Shown here piece after piece: positions 26,724 through 35,871 of a stretch of 64,000 nucleotides of DNA. A program made the position numbers and the translations under genes. Numbering within the stretch: the stretch's first letter is position 1; each line of letters begins with the position of its first letter. The notes beneath the pieces were generated by a model. The model was not told the DNA's origin. It made no database searches and saw only the letters and a program-made list of their open reading frames with translations. This DNA is from Halococcus sediminicola. Lineage in GTDB: Archaea; Halobacteriota; Halobacteria; Halobacteriales; Halococcaceae. The stretch spans positions 62,001 through 126,000 of the forward strand of contig NZ_BBMP01000024.1 of assembly GCF_000755245.1 (NCBI RefSeq). The letters run 5' to 3'.

Positions 26724-26820
26724 GAAATTTAGACTGGTGGTGTAGATTTCACGTTTGGCTGTGCATGAGCAAACCACCTGCCCGACTTCAGGTACTATCT
26801 GATGTCGGCTAGGTCGGTGC
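26724..26820. repeat. Copy B of the dispersed repeat
   Basis: Starts with GCGAAATTTAGACTGG and includes, at 26761-26798, GTGCATGAGCAAACCACCTG followed by CCCGACTTCAGGTACTAT. It then has CTGATGTCGGCTAGGTCG. The arms CGACTTCAG and CTGATGTCG can pair with one mismatch, matching the perfect stem in copy A. Copy C at 36002 matches the core over 38 bases with two differences. Function unknown: MITE relic, operator or small RNA. Confidence 0.8.
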
Positions 26821-26986
26821 TGAATGCACGGAACAGACATTCGTTGCAGGCTATTTCTTGCCGTAGCAAAGAACCCACCGACGGAATCGGGCCGGAATTT
26901 CAGAATCAGTTTCTCAAGGTGTGAAACAAACGACCGTTCAATAGAGTCGACGCTCACGACCGGGCAGTCACAGGGATGTTCGGGGC

Positions 26987-28984
26987 TCAGTCAGGCGGAT
27001 CGAGTCCGTGATACTGCTTCGCCACGGTCAGAAACTGGTTTGCGTCTACCCGCGGCGCGTAGGACCTGTTCTCGCCGTCGATAGCAATCTTCACCAGGAG
27101 GTCCACCAGCCGCCACACGTTGTAGAGCACGCACGCGAACGCGAAGTTGAAGAACCGATAGTCGCGTTCAGTCGAGGTGGTTCGCACCATGAAGTGTTTC
27201 TGCTTCTTGAAGCCGTTCTCAATACCCCAACGGTGCCGATACCATCGAATCAGCCGTTCGATCATGTGGACGAACGCCTTGCCGTCCATCTGCTGATCGT
27301 CGGCGTCACCCGCGGTTACGTAAGGATGATTCGTTTCGAATACCACGGTTTCGCCGGTGTCCACCTCTCCCTCCTGTGCTCTCTGCTTACGCTCTTCGAC
27401 TGCCTCTTCGCGCTGGATGTCCGCGAGCAACCGCGAAAACGACAACCCCTCGCTCGGTTCGCTATCCACGTCCTCGAACTCCCACTCGCCGCACAGCTCC
27501 GTCCACACTGCTGAGAGATCGTCTTCTTCATCCTCGTCGTCGTCCGAGTTCGAGTGCTTCGGGAGGTAGACCTGCTTGCGGGTGGGCGTCCCATCGTCGG
27601 CTTTCTCCTCCGTGACGTGGAACCGTTCGCCGTTACGGTACATCCACTCGATGGTGTCTGCTTCGTCGCTAGTGGCGAAGATGCGCGTGGGATTCAGATA
27701 GTGGACATCGTACTCCTCGCAGGTATTCTTCACTGGATCGCTATCGAACTCGCGGTCCATCATCACGAGGTCGATATCCACCATCTCGGTCGCCTGCGAT
27801 AGGAGCTTCTCGACGATCTCGTCTTTCGACTGTCCGCGCACGCGCGGGATGGCGTCGAGAACGAGCGGGACGTCCATCCCGACGATCTTGAGCACCGCCC
27901 ACTGGTAGTAGTCGTTGCCGTCCTTGTACCCGAGGATATCGTCTTCGTGGCCCTCTTCGTCGCCAGTGAACGGGAAGCCCTTGGTCACGTCGATGGCCGC
28001 AAAGACCGGCCCGTCGAGTTCACCGTTCTGGCGGGCGCGAGCGATCAACATCCGCGTGGTGCTGCGCAGCATCTCCCGAATCTCCGCGATCGAGAGCTTC
28101 CCGATCTGGTAGCGGTGGGTCGATCCCGTGGGAATCCGCTCTCGTGTCGTATCAAGCGAGAACGAGGCGGGGCCGCTGCGCGCGTACATGTCCTCGCGCA
28201 TCCCCATGTAGGCGTGCTGTTCCCAGAAGGCGCTCTCATGAATCTGCCAGTTCTGGCCGCGGTCAAGCGCGAAGGCGTCGGTCACGAACGGCTTGGCCTG
28301 CTGCCAGACCTCGTCGGTCTTCACGGCGACGATCTGGTGTTCGGGACGGCTGTCGTCCTCCGAGCCAGCCGGTTCGTGCGTCTCGATCCGATCGGGAAGC
28401 GACACCTCGCAGGCGCGTGCGGCCCTCACAATCGTATCGGCACACTCCTGTACGGCGTCACGCAGGTGTTCGCTGAAGCGTTCGTTCCACGCACGCCAGA
28501 ACGTCGATTGATTCGGGAGCGACTCAAAGCCGAGCTTTTGACGGAGCGAGGGATGGGCTCGGAGGTAGTCGTGGAGGGCAGTTTCGTCCCAGCCGTTGAG
28601 TTTCTTAAGCAGACCGGCTCGAACGTGGACCGGCATCGGATACCGTCCCGAATACGGCGCTAGCGAGTCGTGCGCAGCAAAGGTGAGATGATCGATCGGG
28701 AGGTGGCAGACCAGCGTCTCGATGTCGGCGTAGGTCTCCCATCGCTCGCACTGTGATTGCGCGATGGTCGTGACATCCGCGATGAATCTGTCGAGGTCAT
28801 CACCACTCCCGTCGGATTCGCCCTCGAAAAACTGGGACTGGCCGTTGTAGCCGGTGGCGTCGGCGATGAGAGCCGCTGCAACCATCTCCGTAGTGTCGTT
28901 CAGCGGGGTTGTGGTGGATGATTTCGCGTCGATACATGCATCTGTGTCGGGTGAGTCCGACTCTGGCGTTGGCGTCGTCTCCAT
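26987..28984 (-). CDS. IS4-superfamily transposase, large (665 residues)
   Basis: The DDE core is visible: AIDVTKGFPF (first Asp, about residue 323), MMDREFD (second Asp) and YRHRWGIENGFKKQK, an exact Y-(2)-R-(3)-E-(6)-K signature of IS4 transposases (about 605-619). An N-terminal segment with SLRQKLGFESLPNQSTFWRA is typical of haloarchaeal members. There is an acidic inserted loop (DDDEDEEDD) in the middle. It looks full length and intact, but I could not define terminal repeats with confidence. It sits beside a serine recombinase. Confidence 0.88.
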   Translation of the reverse strand: METTPTPESDSPDTDACIDAKSSTTTPLNDTTEMVAAALIADATGYNGQSQFFEGESDGSGDDLDRFIADVTTIAQSQCERWETYADIETLVCHLPIDHLTFAAHDSLAPYSGRYPMPVHVRAGLLKKLNGWDETALHDYLRAHPSLRQKLGFESLPNQSTFWRAWNERFSEHLRDAVQECADTIVRAARACEVSLPDRIETHEPAGSEDDSRPEHQIVAVKTDEVWQQAKPFVTDAFALDRGQNWQIHESAFWEQHAYMGMREDMYARSGPASFSLDTTRERIPTGSTHRYQIGKLSIAEIREMLRSTTRMLIARARQNGELDGPVFAAIDVTKGFPFTGDEEGHEDDILGYKDGNDYYQWAVLKIVGMDVPLVLDAIPRVRGQSKDEIVEKLLSQATEMVDIDLVMMDREFDSDPVKNTCEEYDVHYLNPTRIFATSDEADTIEWMYRNGERFHVTEEKADDGTPTRKQVYLPKHSNSDDDEDEEDDLSAVWTELCGEWEFEDVDSEPSEGLSFSRLLADIQREEAVEERKQRAQEGEVDTGETVVFETNHPYVTAGDADDQQMDGKAFVHMIERLIRWYRHRWGIENGFKKQKHFMVRTTSTERDYRFFNFAFACVLYNVWRLVDLLVKIAIDGENRSYAPRVDANQFLTVAKQYHGLDPPD

Positions 28985-29189
28985 GTCGTATATCTAATCG
29001 CTCCTCCAAGTTGTCCGACGGATGACTACTGAGCGGAGGGGTCGCTGCTCACACGCGGCTCCCGTAGTGCGGTGAGTGTTGTTCCATCGGTTTCTATCGG
29101 GGAGGACGACCGTTTGTCACCGGATCATGGTTACGTCGATTTCGCTGGGGGGCACCGATGGCTCCGAACGCTTGCATTCCGACAAGCAG

Positions 29190-29951
29190 CTACTGCTCTG
29201 GGCTTCTCGTCGGTATGGGTGGGTGGCCGTTCTGGGCGTCGAGCGCCGGGAGATCCTTCTCGCCAGCGCTGACCTTTGCGCGTTCGAGCCGCCACTGGTC
29301 GTTGTCGAACGGGACGTCGTAGTTCGCCTCGGCCCGTGCGAGGATGCTCTGGACCGCTGAATCGGGGATTTCGAAGAAGGCGGCGGTGGCGTGTTTCTCG
29401 CGGCCCTTGCGAACCTCGCGGATGAACGTTTGGGTGCGGACGTACTCGGCGGGAATCTGCTGGAGGAAGCCGTCCTCGACGGTGTAGCCGAAAGGTGGGC
29501 GGCCAACGCGCTTCCCGTCGGCGATGGCGGCGTCGATACCCTCCTGGACGCGCGAGCGGATCATCTTTCGCTCGGCGTCGGCGAACACCATCATCATGTT
29601 GAGCATCATCTCGGCCATCCAGTCGTCCTCGCCGACCGTCCCAATCGGCTGGTTCACGAGGTCGATGTCGACGCTCTTCTCGCGGAGGTCCTCGACAAAG
29701 CCAGCGAGGTCGGCGAACGACCGACCGAGCCGATCGAGTTCGTGAGCAACCACCACGTCGTACTCGGCGACGTGCTCGCGGAGGCGCTGATACTCCTGCC
29801 GGGAGGTCGAGGCCCCGCTCTCGCCGAGGTCGCAGAACCACTCGATCTGGTTCGAGGTCTCCTCCTCGCTGTACTTCTGGCGGATCGCACGCATCTGGCG
29901 ATCCTCGTTCTGGTCGTCGGTCGAGACGCGGACGTAGGCGGCGATCTGCAT
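29190..29951 (-). CDS. Serine recombinase (resolvase/invertase family)
   Basis: A 253-residue recombinase. The N-terminal catalytic domain begins MQIAAYVRVSTDDQNEDRQ with the nucleophile Ser10, followed by DLGESGASTSRQEYQRL and the arginine-rich VVAHELDRLGRSFADL motif, and the E-helix AEMMLNMMMVFADAERKM. The C-terminal part (about 140-200) looks like an HTH DNA-binding region (GRPPFGY). The start at 29951 is chosen because the extra 32 upstream codons have no family match. It may act on its own element; its target site is not visible. Confidence 0.88.
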   Translation of the reverse strand: MQIAAYVRVSTDDQNEDRQMRAIRQKYSEEETSNQIEWFCDLGESGASTSRQEYQRLREHVAEYDVVVAHELDRLGRSFADLAGFVEDLREKSVDIDLVNQPIGTVGEDDWMAEMMLNMMMVFADAERKMIRSRVQEGIDAAIADGKRVGRPPFGYTVEDGFLQQIPAEYVRTQTFIREVRKGREKHATAAFFEIPDSAVQSILARAEANYDVPFDNDQWRLERAKVSAGEKDLPALDAQNGHPPIPTRSPEQ

Positions 29952-30225
29952 GGTGTGTTCGGACACCCTATTCGTACCGCGATTTAGTATATAAAGAGTA
30001 GGGGTTTTCGTATCGATATGGAAAGCTACTGTTTTTCGTCGTCGCACAGAATGTTATTCGGTTCTCTAATTCTGAGCCGAAGACTCCGACTCAGTATCTC
30101 ATACATCGCCTGTCATACCGACCAAATCCATGGGAAGATAGCTACGGCCTCGTTTCCAACGAATCAGAAATATTATAACCATTCGACGGTCTCGACAGTA
30201 ACTGAAAGCACACCATCCCAGTGAC

Positions 30226-30885
30226 TCACTCGTCTTCAGTCTCATCAACCAAGAGCGTATTCTCGATGAGATTCCCTGTTGCGCGGCGCAACCGCTCGGA
30301 AAGTGCTTGATGCGAGATGTCGAGCGTTGTGGCGAGAGCGCCCATATCGATATCCCGCGGGACCTCGTAATACCCGTGCTCGTAACCTTCGGTCAGCGCT
30401 TCCTGTTGGCTTTCAGTGAGACCAAAGCGCGCCCGCTCAACGTTATCGACTTCGTAGAGCCGGCGAAGGTCGAGAGACAATTCGTGCTCACGAGCGAACT
30501 CGTTTACCTCCGAGATGACGTCTCGGTCGGGAAACAGCACCCGCAGAGTCCACTGACCGTCCGCGGCAACGGCTTGGTGGACGGTCGCCTGACATTCAGA
30601 GACCATATGACCGATAACGCGGGCCTCGTCGGCCCATGAAAGCCGATACAAGCGCTCGCCGTCGGTGTCGGAGAGCAGTTCGATGTCGTTGACACTTGGA
30701 TCGGTATCGAGTAGTTGCGTGAGGTCGTCGAGTTCTCCACCGGAGACCCAGATAAACGGGATGATGTGGGTCGTGTCGTGGGCAACCACGCGCTCGACTT
30801 CACAGACGAGTTCGGGCCGGCGTTCGAGTGTTTCCCGGAGCGCGAACTCCTCGGCCGGAATAACGAACTCTGCGATCGAAGCCAT
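30226..30885 (-). CDS. Bat-type HTH regulator
   Basis: A 219-residue regulator of the bacterio-opsin-activator type. The N-terminal part (about 1-150) is the haloarchaeal Bat effector-like domain (ASIAEFVIPAEEFALRETL). The C-terminal HTH_10 (about 160-215) has FGLTESQQEALTEGYEHGYY and GALATTLDISHQALSERLRR. It is transcribed away from the truncated Bat gene at 31168. Start at 30885 is the family-typical one, with a longer frame upstream that lacks support. Ligand and targets are unknown. Confidence 0.87.
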   Translation of the reverse strand: MASIAEFVIPAEEFALRETLERRPELVCEVERVVAHDTTHIIPFIWVSGGELDDLTQLLDTDPSVNDIELLSDTDGERLYRLSWADEARVIGHMVSECQATVHQAVAADGQWTLRVLFPDRDVISEVNEFAREHELSLDLRRLYEVDNVERARFGLTESQQEALTEGYEHGYYEVPRDIDMGALATTLDISHQALSERLRRATGNLIENTLLVDETEDE

Positions 30886-31167
30886 GAACGGCGAAATACC
30901 CTTGCGAATGAAAGAACGTCGGTCCGTCATCTGACGAACATACTCACAACGCAAATGACGGAAAAAGCCCTGCTGTGATTCGAATCGGAACAGATCGACG
31001 ACGAATCCACCGGCTGTTTTTCCGAGTGATTTCACCTCACCCATCCGATCGCACAGTACAGCCGTGGTCGACCCGGATTGGGATTCCGAGTATCATCGTG
31101 AACTGCGATATTTTCACTACATCTCTCACAACACCGTTATTCGTCGGGTAGAAAAAACCGATAACAG

Positions 31168-31653
31168 ATGAAGACTGTTGTCACGGCGCGAGTTCCAATC
31201 GCCGAATTCGCGCTATCTACGACGTTCGGAGCACTCCCCGACGTAAAAGTCACGGTCGATCCGATCGTCGAATCCGACGGCGAGACGGCGATTCCCGTGG
31301 TTTGCGTGCGTGGGGGCGACCGTACTGCGCTCGCCGACGCCTTCGCGGCTGATCCGAGCGTCGCGTGTACATCGGCGCTCCGTCATCAAGAGAAGGGGGA
31401 TACACACTCCTACCGAGTGGACTGGAGCGACGACGTTTATCGGGCACTGGATACGCTTACCGCAGCGGACGGCAGGCTCCTCGATATCTGCGGCCAGCAC
31501 GGACACTGGCGATTCCGGCTGCTCTATCCACACCGGGAGTACCTCCTAACAGCACACGAACACTGGACCAAACAGGGAGTACCCGTCGATATCGAACGCA
31601 TACACGAGGCCGACGGCCGGCTATCGACCGATGCTGATTTCTCCGGACGATAA
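31168..31653 (+). CDS. Bat-type regulator lacking its HTH (truncated)
   Basis: A 161-residue protein with the Bat N-terminal domain (VTARVPIAEFALSTTFGAL, then WRFRLLYPHREYLLTAHEHW) that stops where the HTH_10 should start (after DADFSGR). No reading frame in the next 60 bases restores the HTH. It may be decayed, or act as a partner that dimerises with full-length neighbours. Placement between other Bat genes fits either view. Confidence 0.7.
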   Translation: MKTVVTARVPIAEFALSTTFGALPDVKVTVDPIVESDGETAIPVVCVRGGDRTALADAFAADPSVACTSALRHQEKGDTHSYRVDWSDDVYRALDTLTAADGRLLDICGQHGHWRFRLLYPHREYLLTAHEHWTKQGVPVDIERIHEADGRLSTDADFSGR

Positions 31654-31714
31654 GAGGAAATCCGAAGCGAGAGGAAACGAGAAAAGATAGTTGCTGCCCG
31701 ACTGGCCGCAATCT

Positions 31715-31912
31715 TCAGTCTGTCGACTGTCTCGTGAGATCCGTGGCGAACCCGTCAGTCGGTGGCTCGTCAGTGTCGAAGAGACAGTCGATGTCGTGAC
31801 CCGTAGTGACCGCGTGCTCGATCGCGAGCTGTGTTCGTTCGGAGACCATGTGATCTGCACTACTAACGGACCACCCACACTCGGTGCAATAGTTTTCCTT
31901 GACACGACTCAT
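31715..31912 (-). CDS. Small zinc-finger protein
   Basis: A 65-residue protein starting MSRVKENYCTECGWSVSSAD. One C2H2-like site: CTEC at residues 9-12 and His residues in AIEHAVTTGHDIDC, resembling the single zinc fingers that accompany Bat regulators (Brz-like). It lies beside the truncated Bat gene on the opposite strand, with tails converging. Too short to assign by family; the neighbourhood suggests a regulatory role. Confidence 0.72.
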   Translation of the reverse strand: MSRVKENYCTECGWSVSSADHMVSERTQLAIEHAVTTGHDIDCLFDTDEPPTDGFATDLTRQSTD

Positions 31913-32094
31913 GGTACTGAATAGCACCTACACTCCAAAAAGCTTTTTGTGAGGATCTGGGGTAATCTCTGTAAACGGGCCATGTCGCACTATTCTCGTG
32001 TATAGAGAGACGCCCCCAAATATTCGTATCGATCGAGGCACTCGAATCCTCGACCCGTTCGGTGTCGACACACGGGATCGAAATTCCGAGGCGC

Positions 32095-32895
32095 TCACTC
32101 CGACTCGTCCGAGAGCGGGAACCGATCGGGGTCGTCGAGCCACCACGCGAAGATCGCCTTGAGAACGACCACGAGGCTGTTCTGACTGCCAGTTCCCCAG
32201 ATCGCGGTCTCCGTAGGTGACGTCCCGTCGTCGAGCGTGCTCATCAGAATCGTCTCGCCGTCGGCCATCACCAGCCGCCCCGTCGGGGTAGCATGCCATT
32301 CCCAGGGCGGGTCGACGAACTCGACTTCGGGAACCGCAGCGGCCACCCGTTCGTGTGTCGCGGCGGTTCTGTCGGCCACCATCAAGGACACGTCCCGGTC
32401 TGCGGCCGCCGCCAGTTCGTCGAGGACGTCGTCGGTGAGCAACTCCGAAACGGTCATGAAGATGAGGTCGTCTTGAGCGTCGCCGATCAGTTCGACAACC
32501 CGAGTATCGACCGCATCGCGCCCGGTGAGCGACCAGACGCCCGGCTGTTCGCGCGAGCGGTCGGCGGGTTCGAGTGCGGCGAGGCGTTCGGAGAGACCGC
32601 TGAACGTCAAATCATATTCGCGTCGGAAGATCCGCAGCGCCGTCTCGCGCGAAACGGGTTGAAATCGCTTGGGCGAGGCGTGCTGGACGTCGACCAGTCC
32701 CCAATTTTCCAACGACTCGACCGCATCGTAGATCCGGGTGCGCGGCACGTCGGTGGTGTTGCTGATCTCGCGGGCGGTCCCAGACCCGAGTCGGAGGAGG
32801 GCGATGTAACTTCGGGCTTCGTACTGACTCAATCCGAGGTGCTCGAACAGCTCGGCGGCGTCGGCGGCGGTTCGTTCCGGTGAAGAATCAGTCAT
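32095..32895 (-). CDS. TrmB family transcriptional regulator
   Basis: A 266-residue TrmB protein. N-terminal winged helix (about 15-80): LGLSQYEARSYIALLRLGSG, then TDVPRTRIYDAVESLENWGL, the family hallmark. A helix follows (about 85-115), then a TrmB C-terminal regulatory domain (about 120-255, ending in AIFAWWLDDPDRFPL). These proteins control sugar or metabolic operons in response to small molecules. Divergent from its paralogue at 33205, with 309 bases between. Confidence 0.88.
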   Translation of the reverse strand: MTDSSPERTAADAAELFEHLGLSQYEARSYIALLRLGSGTAREISNTTDVPRTRIYDAVESLENWGLVDVQHASPKRFQPVSRETALRIFRREYDLTFSGLSERLAALEPADRSREQPGVWSLTGRDAVDTRVVELIGDAQDDLIFMTVSELLTDDVLDELAAAADRDVSLMVADRTAATHERVAAAVPEVEFVDPPWEWHATPTGRLVMADGETILMSTLDDGTSPTETAIWGTGSQNSLVVVLKAIFAWWLDDPDRFPLSDESE

Positions 32896-33204
32896 TAGTC
32901 ATGAACACGTGGCAAGCAGGATCACGTACTCTCGAACCCTACTTCGCCCCCGTACTTGTGTGTTTTGTGAATTTCTGAGTTAATCACCTGATGACTGGCG
33001 ACGAACGTCTTTGTGAGGAAGTTAGTGAACTGGTGTCTGTCGAGCGGGCGATAGCAACCCCGGAAAGGATGAATGGAATTTTGATATTATGATGTTGTTT
33101 CAGTTGTCGTTACAGACCACGGGAGCTATGTGGGCTGGCCACAAAACAGCTGTATAGTCACCCAACGCCGGTGAATATCGCGGATCATCGGGAAGTGATA
33201 CCCA
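32896..33204. other. Divergent promoter region between two TrmB paralogues
   Basis: 309 bases shared by two divergent TrmB genes. The middle holds AT-rich runs (GATATTATGATGTTG) that fit archaeal box A elements. No palindrome strong enough to call an operator was seen. Mutual or self control is plausible. Confidence 0.5.
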
Positions 33205-34005
33205 ATGGACCACGAGACCGCTCAAACGAACGCCGTGGATGTGTTAGGCGACCTCGGATTGAAGAAATACGAGGCGGAGTGTTTCGCCGCGCTCACGCGG
33301 GTTACGGCCGCGACCGCAAAGGAGGTAAGCGAGATCGCCGACGTCCCCCGAACGCGAGTGTACGATGCGGTCGAGGAGTTACAGGAAGTGGGATTAGTGG
33401 ACGTCCAGCACTCGAACCCGAAGAAGTTCCGCGCGGTAGCGATAAACGAGGCGACGGCGCTGTTGCGCCAGCGCTTCGACGAGCGATTTACGACCCTCCA
33501 GAGCAATCTCCAAGCCCTCGAATCGCTCGATGAGGACACGGTTCAAAACGACTCGAACGTCTGGACGACCACCGGGACCGAGACGATCACGCGGCGCGCG
33601 ATCGGGTTCATCGACCAAGCGGACGAGGAGGTCATCCTGATCGTCAAAAGCGAGCAGGTCGTCTCCAAACGATTGCTCAACAGGCTGCGTGCGGCCCACG
33701 AACGCGGGGCGGCGATCTATCTCGGGACGCTCTCAGAGTCGGTTCACGAGCGCCTCAAGGAGACCGTGCCTGATGCAGCGGTGTTCGAATCCGAACTCGA
33801 CTGGCTCCAGCCACAGGCGGGCGAGGAGGACGAGGCGATCGGACGATTGCTGTTGGTCGATCGCGACATGCTTCTTTTGAGTTCGCTCGAACAGCACCCC
33901 CACCGCGAGTCGGCGCTCTGGAGCGAGGGCGTCGGCAACGGATTGTTAGTGATCGCCCGGCGGCTCCTCTCGGCGGGACTCGACGGTTCGGGCGAACTCC
34001 GATAG
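33205..34005 (+). CDS. TrmB family transcriptional regulator, paralogue
   Basis: A 266-residue TrmB protein with the same layout as the gene at 32095: LGLKKYEAECFAALTRV and ADVPRTRVYDAVEELQEVGL for the winged helix, a linker helix, then a regulatory domain ending in VIARRLLSAGLDGSGELR. Equal length and parallel motifs indicate an old duplication into divergent genes. A Bat-type gene follows on the same strand 102 bases later. No ligand can be inferred. Confidence 0.88.
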   Translation: MDHETAQTNAVDVLGDLGLKKYEAECFAALTRVTAATAKEVSEIADVPRTRVYDAVEELQEVGLVDVQHSNPKKFRAVAINEATALLRQRFDERFTTLQSNLQALESLDEDTVQNDSNVWTTTGTETITRRAIGFIDQADEEVILIVKSEQVVSKRLLNRLRAAHERGAAIYLGTLSESVHERLKETVPDAAVFESELDWLQPQAGEEDEAIGRLLLVDRDMLLLSSLEQHPHRESALWSEGVGNGLLVIARRLLSAGLDGSGELR

Positions 34006-34107
34006 GCCGACGCCGGGATCGACTGAAACCACCATGACAGCAATTATTACGAACGGACTCGGTTCGTCGGGGTTCCGGCGCGACCGTCGTGCCGACAGGA
34101 GGTCACC

Positions 34108-34785
34108 GTGAGTGTCATCGTCGAAATCATGGTTCCGGCGAGCGATTTCGGTCTCGGTCGCTCCCTCCAAGCCGCCGGTGAGGACGCCCACTTCGAACTC
34201 GAACGGATGGTGCCGACCACCGACCGGATAATTCCCTTCTTTTGGACTCACGACGCCGACGCCACCGCGCTCGAAGCGACGCTCGCCGAAGACGAGACCA
34301 TTTACGATATCAAACTGCTCGACGAGTTCGACGGACAGGCCCTCTTTCGGATCGATTGGCCCGCCGACAGCAATGGATTCGTCCAAACGATCACCGAGTA
34401 CGGAGCCACGGTCCTCGAAGCGGTCGGAACCACCGAGCGCTGGGAGTTCCAGCTTCGCTTCCCCGACGAGGTCGACATCGGCGCGTTCAGCGCCGACTGC
34501 GAGCGTGCGGGCGTCACGCTCGACCTCAAACGACTCTACCATCCCGACGAGCCGGAACTCGACACGTCGGGACTGACGCCGACCCAGCGCGAGACCCTCA
34601 CTACCGCGCTCGAAGCGGGCTATTTCGCCATCCCGCGCCGGATTACTGCCGAGGAACTCGCCGACGAGTTGGGCGTCTCGGATCAGGCCGTGAGCGAACG
34701 CCTCCGCCGGGGCCAGACCACCGTGTTCACGTCACTCCTCGTTAGTGACGAGGTCGACACCGCCGACCACCCCGAGCCGGAATAG
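34108..34785 (+). CDS. Bat-type HTH regulator
   Basis: A 225-residue Bat regulator with a GTG start at 34108 (SVIVEIMVPASDFGLGRSL), preceded by AGGAGGTCACC, a strong ribosome site. N-terminal Bat domain (about 1-155), then HTH_10 (about 158-215): LTPTQRETLTTALEAGYF and ELADELGVSDQAVSERLRRG. It is followed by a zinc-ribbon gene and another Bat gene, forming a run on the plus strand. Regulated genes are unknown. Confidence 0.88.
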   Translation: MSVIVEIMVPASDFGLGRSLQAAGEDAHFELERMVPTTDRIIPFFWTHDADATALEATLAEDETIYDIKLLDEFDGQALFRIDWPADSNGFVQTITEYGATVLEAVGTTERWEFQLRFPDEVDIGAFSADCERAGVTLDLKRLYHPDEPELDTSGLTPTQRETLTTALEAGYFAIPRRITAEELADELGVSDQAVSERLRRGQTTVFTSLLVSDEVDTADHPEPE

Positions 34786-34862
34786 CGCGGTCGCCTTGGA
34801 GGTCCAACCTCGATGATTACGCGTCGGCCATGTCTCGATAGAACCGGGAGTGACTATCATTC

Positions 34863-35027
34863 ATGCCAACTTGCAATAACTGCGGCGGATTCATCACCGA
34901 CCAGTACGTTCGCGTGTTCGCCCCAACCGGGATGGAAACCGTTCGGGTATGTCCGAACTGCAAGGATAAACTGCGTGAGAGGGGCGAGGTCCGCGATGCG
35001 CACTCACCGCGCCACACCAACCAATGA
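34863..35027 (+). CDS. Small zinc-ribbon protein (DUF7563-like)
   Basis: A 54-residue protein starting MPTCNNCGGFITDQYVRVF, with Cys4 and Cys7 as one zinc knuckle and VCPNCKDKL as the second. Its stop overlaps the next ATG (ATGA), so the two genes are translationally coupled. I recall this family as DUF7563; that name is from memory. Its pairing with a Bat regulator resembles the small zinc-finger partners of Bat in Halobacterium. Confidence 0.8.
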   Translation: MPTCNNCGGFITDQYVRVFAPTGMETVRVCPNCKDKLRERGEVRDAHSPRHTNQ

Positions 35028-35731
35028 GCAACAGTACACAGGCCGTTGGTCAGGCAACCCCACAGTCGCCAATATCCACTGACGCGAGCAGCACACGGCT
35101 CACACTCTCGGCCGCGGAGTTCGCGCTCGCCGAGATATTCGAGCGCGTGTCGGATGCACGAGTCATGCTCGAACCCGCGGTCGCAAATCCCGACGATCAT
35201 GCACTCGTGGTTGTTCGAACAGAGGGACACGGCCGAGACACGCTCGAACGCGCACTTGAGGCCGATTCCACGGTCGCGGGAGTCGAGGCATTTGGTGCAT
35301 ACGAAGAGGGGTGGCGTTACCGGGTGACGTGGACGGGCCGTGCCCGACAGGTGATACAGCGACTTCTTACCGAAGATGTCATGCTCTTGAACGCGGAGGG
35401 GAACTCGGATCGCTGGAAGCTACGATTGCTCTCGCCCGACAGGAGCGCACTTTCTCACGCATACGATGCATTGGAGGAGATCGGCTGTACTCCCGAATGT
35501 CGAAGCATCACCAGCGTCGATAGTGGGAGCGAGCCGTCGGCCTACACCCCGATGACAGCCCAGCAGTACGAAACGCTCATCACGGCGTTCGAGATGGGTT
35601 ATTACGACATCCCGCGAAGCGCTACGAGCGATGAAGTTGCCAACCACCTCGGCATCACTCATCAGGCGCTTTCGGAGCGATTCCGCCGTGCATACGAAAA
35701 CCTCGTCAGAACAGAATTCATCCTCAAATGA
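35024..35731 (+). CDS. Bat-type HTH regulator coupled to zinc proteins on both sides
   Basis: A 235-residue Bat regulator. The N-terminal domain begins near residue 22 (TRLTLSAAEFALAEIFERV-like phrase) and the HTH_10 is C-terminal: YTPMTAQQYETLITAFEMGY and EVANHLGITHQALSERFRRA. It overlaps the upstream zinc-ribbon stop and the downstream zinc-protein start, both by ATGA, so three proteins are made from one coupled message. The tight coupling hints at fixed stoichiometry, perhaps a complex. Confidence 0.87.
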   Translation: MSNSTQAVGQATPQSPISTDASSTRLTLSAAEFALAEIFERVSDARVMLEPAVANPDDHALVVVRTEGHGRDTLERALEADSTVAGVEAFGAYEEGWRYRVTWTGRARQVIQRLLTEDVMLLNAEGNSDRWKLRLLSPDRSALSHAYDALEEIGCTPECRSITSVDSGSEPSAYTPMTAQQYETLITAFEMGYYDIPRSATSDEVANHLGITHQALSERFRRAYENLVRTEFILK

Positions 35732-35871
35732 GTCAGAGAGAATCCGAGATCACTGAGAACTCGAAGGTGATTGAAGAGTGCAACAATTGCGGGAAATCAA
35801 TGTTGTCGGCGTACATCGAAGATGGCCTCTGCTATCGGTGCCGGACAACGGATGCTGACGAGGACCAGTAG
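35728..35871 (+). CDS. Very small zinc-ribbon protein
   Basis: A 47-residue protein (MSQRESEITENSKVIEECNN...) with CNNCG and CYRC zinc knuckles, typical of haloarchaeal zinc micro-proteins. Its ATG overlaps the Bat stop. With the zinc protein at 34863 it flanks a single Bat gene, giving a zinc-Bat-zinc unit. Too short for normal gene finders. Confidence 0.72.
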   Translation: MSQRESEITENSKVIEECNNCGKSMLSAYIEDGLCYRCRTTDADEDQ

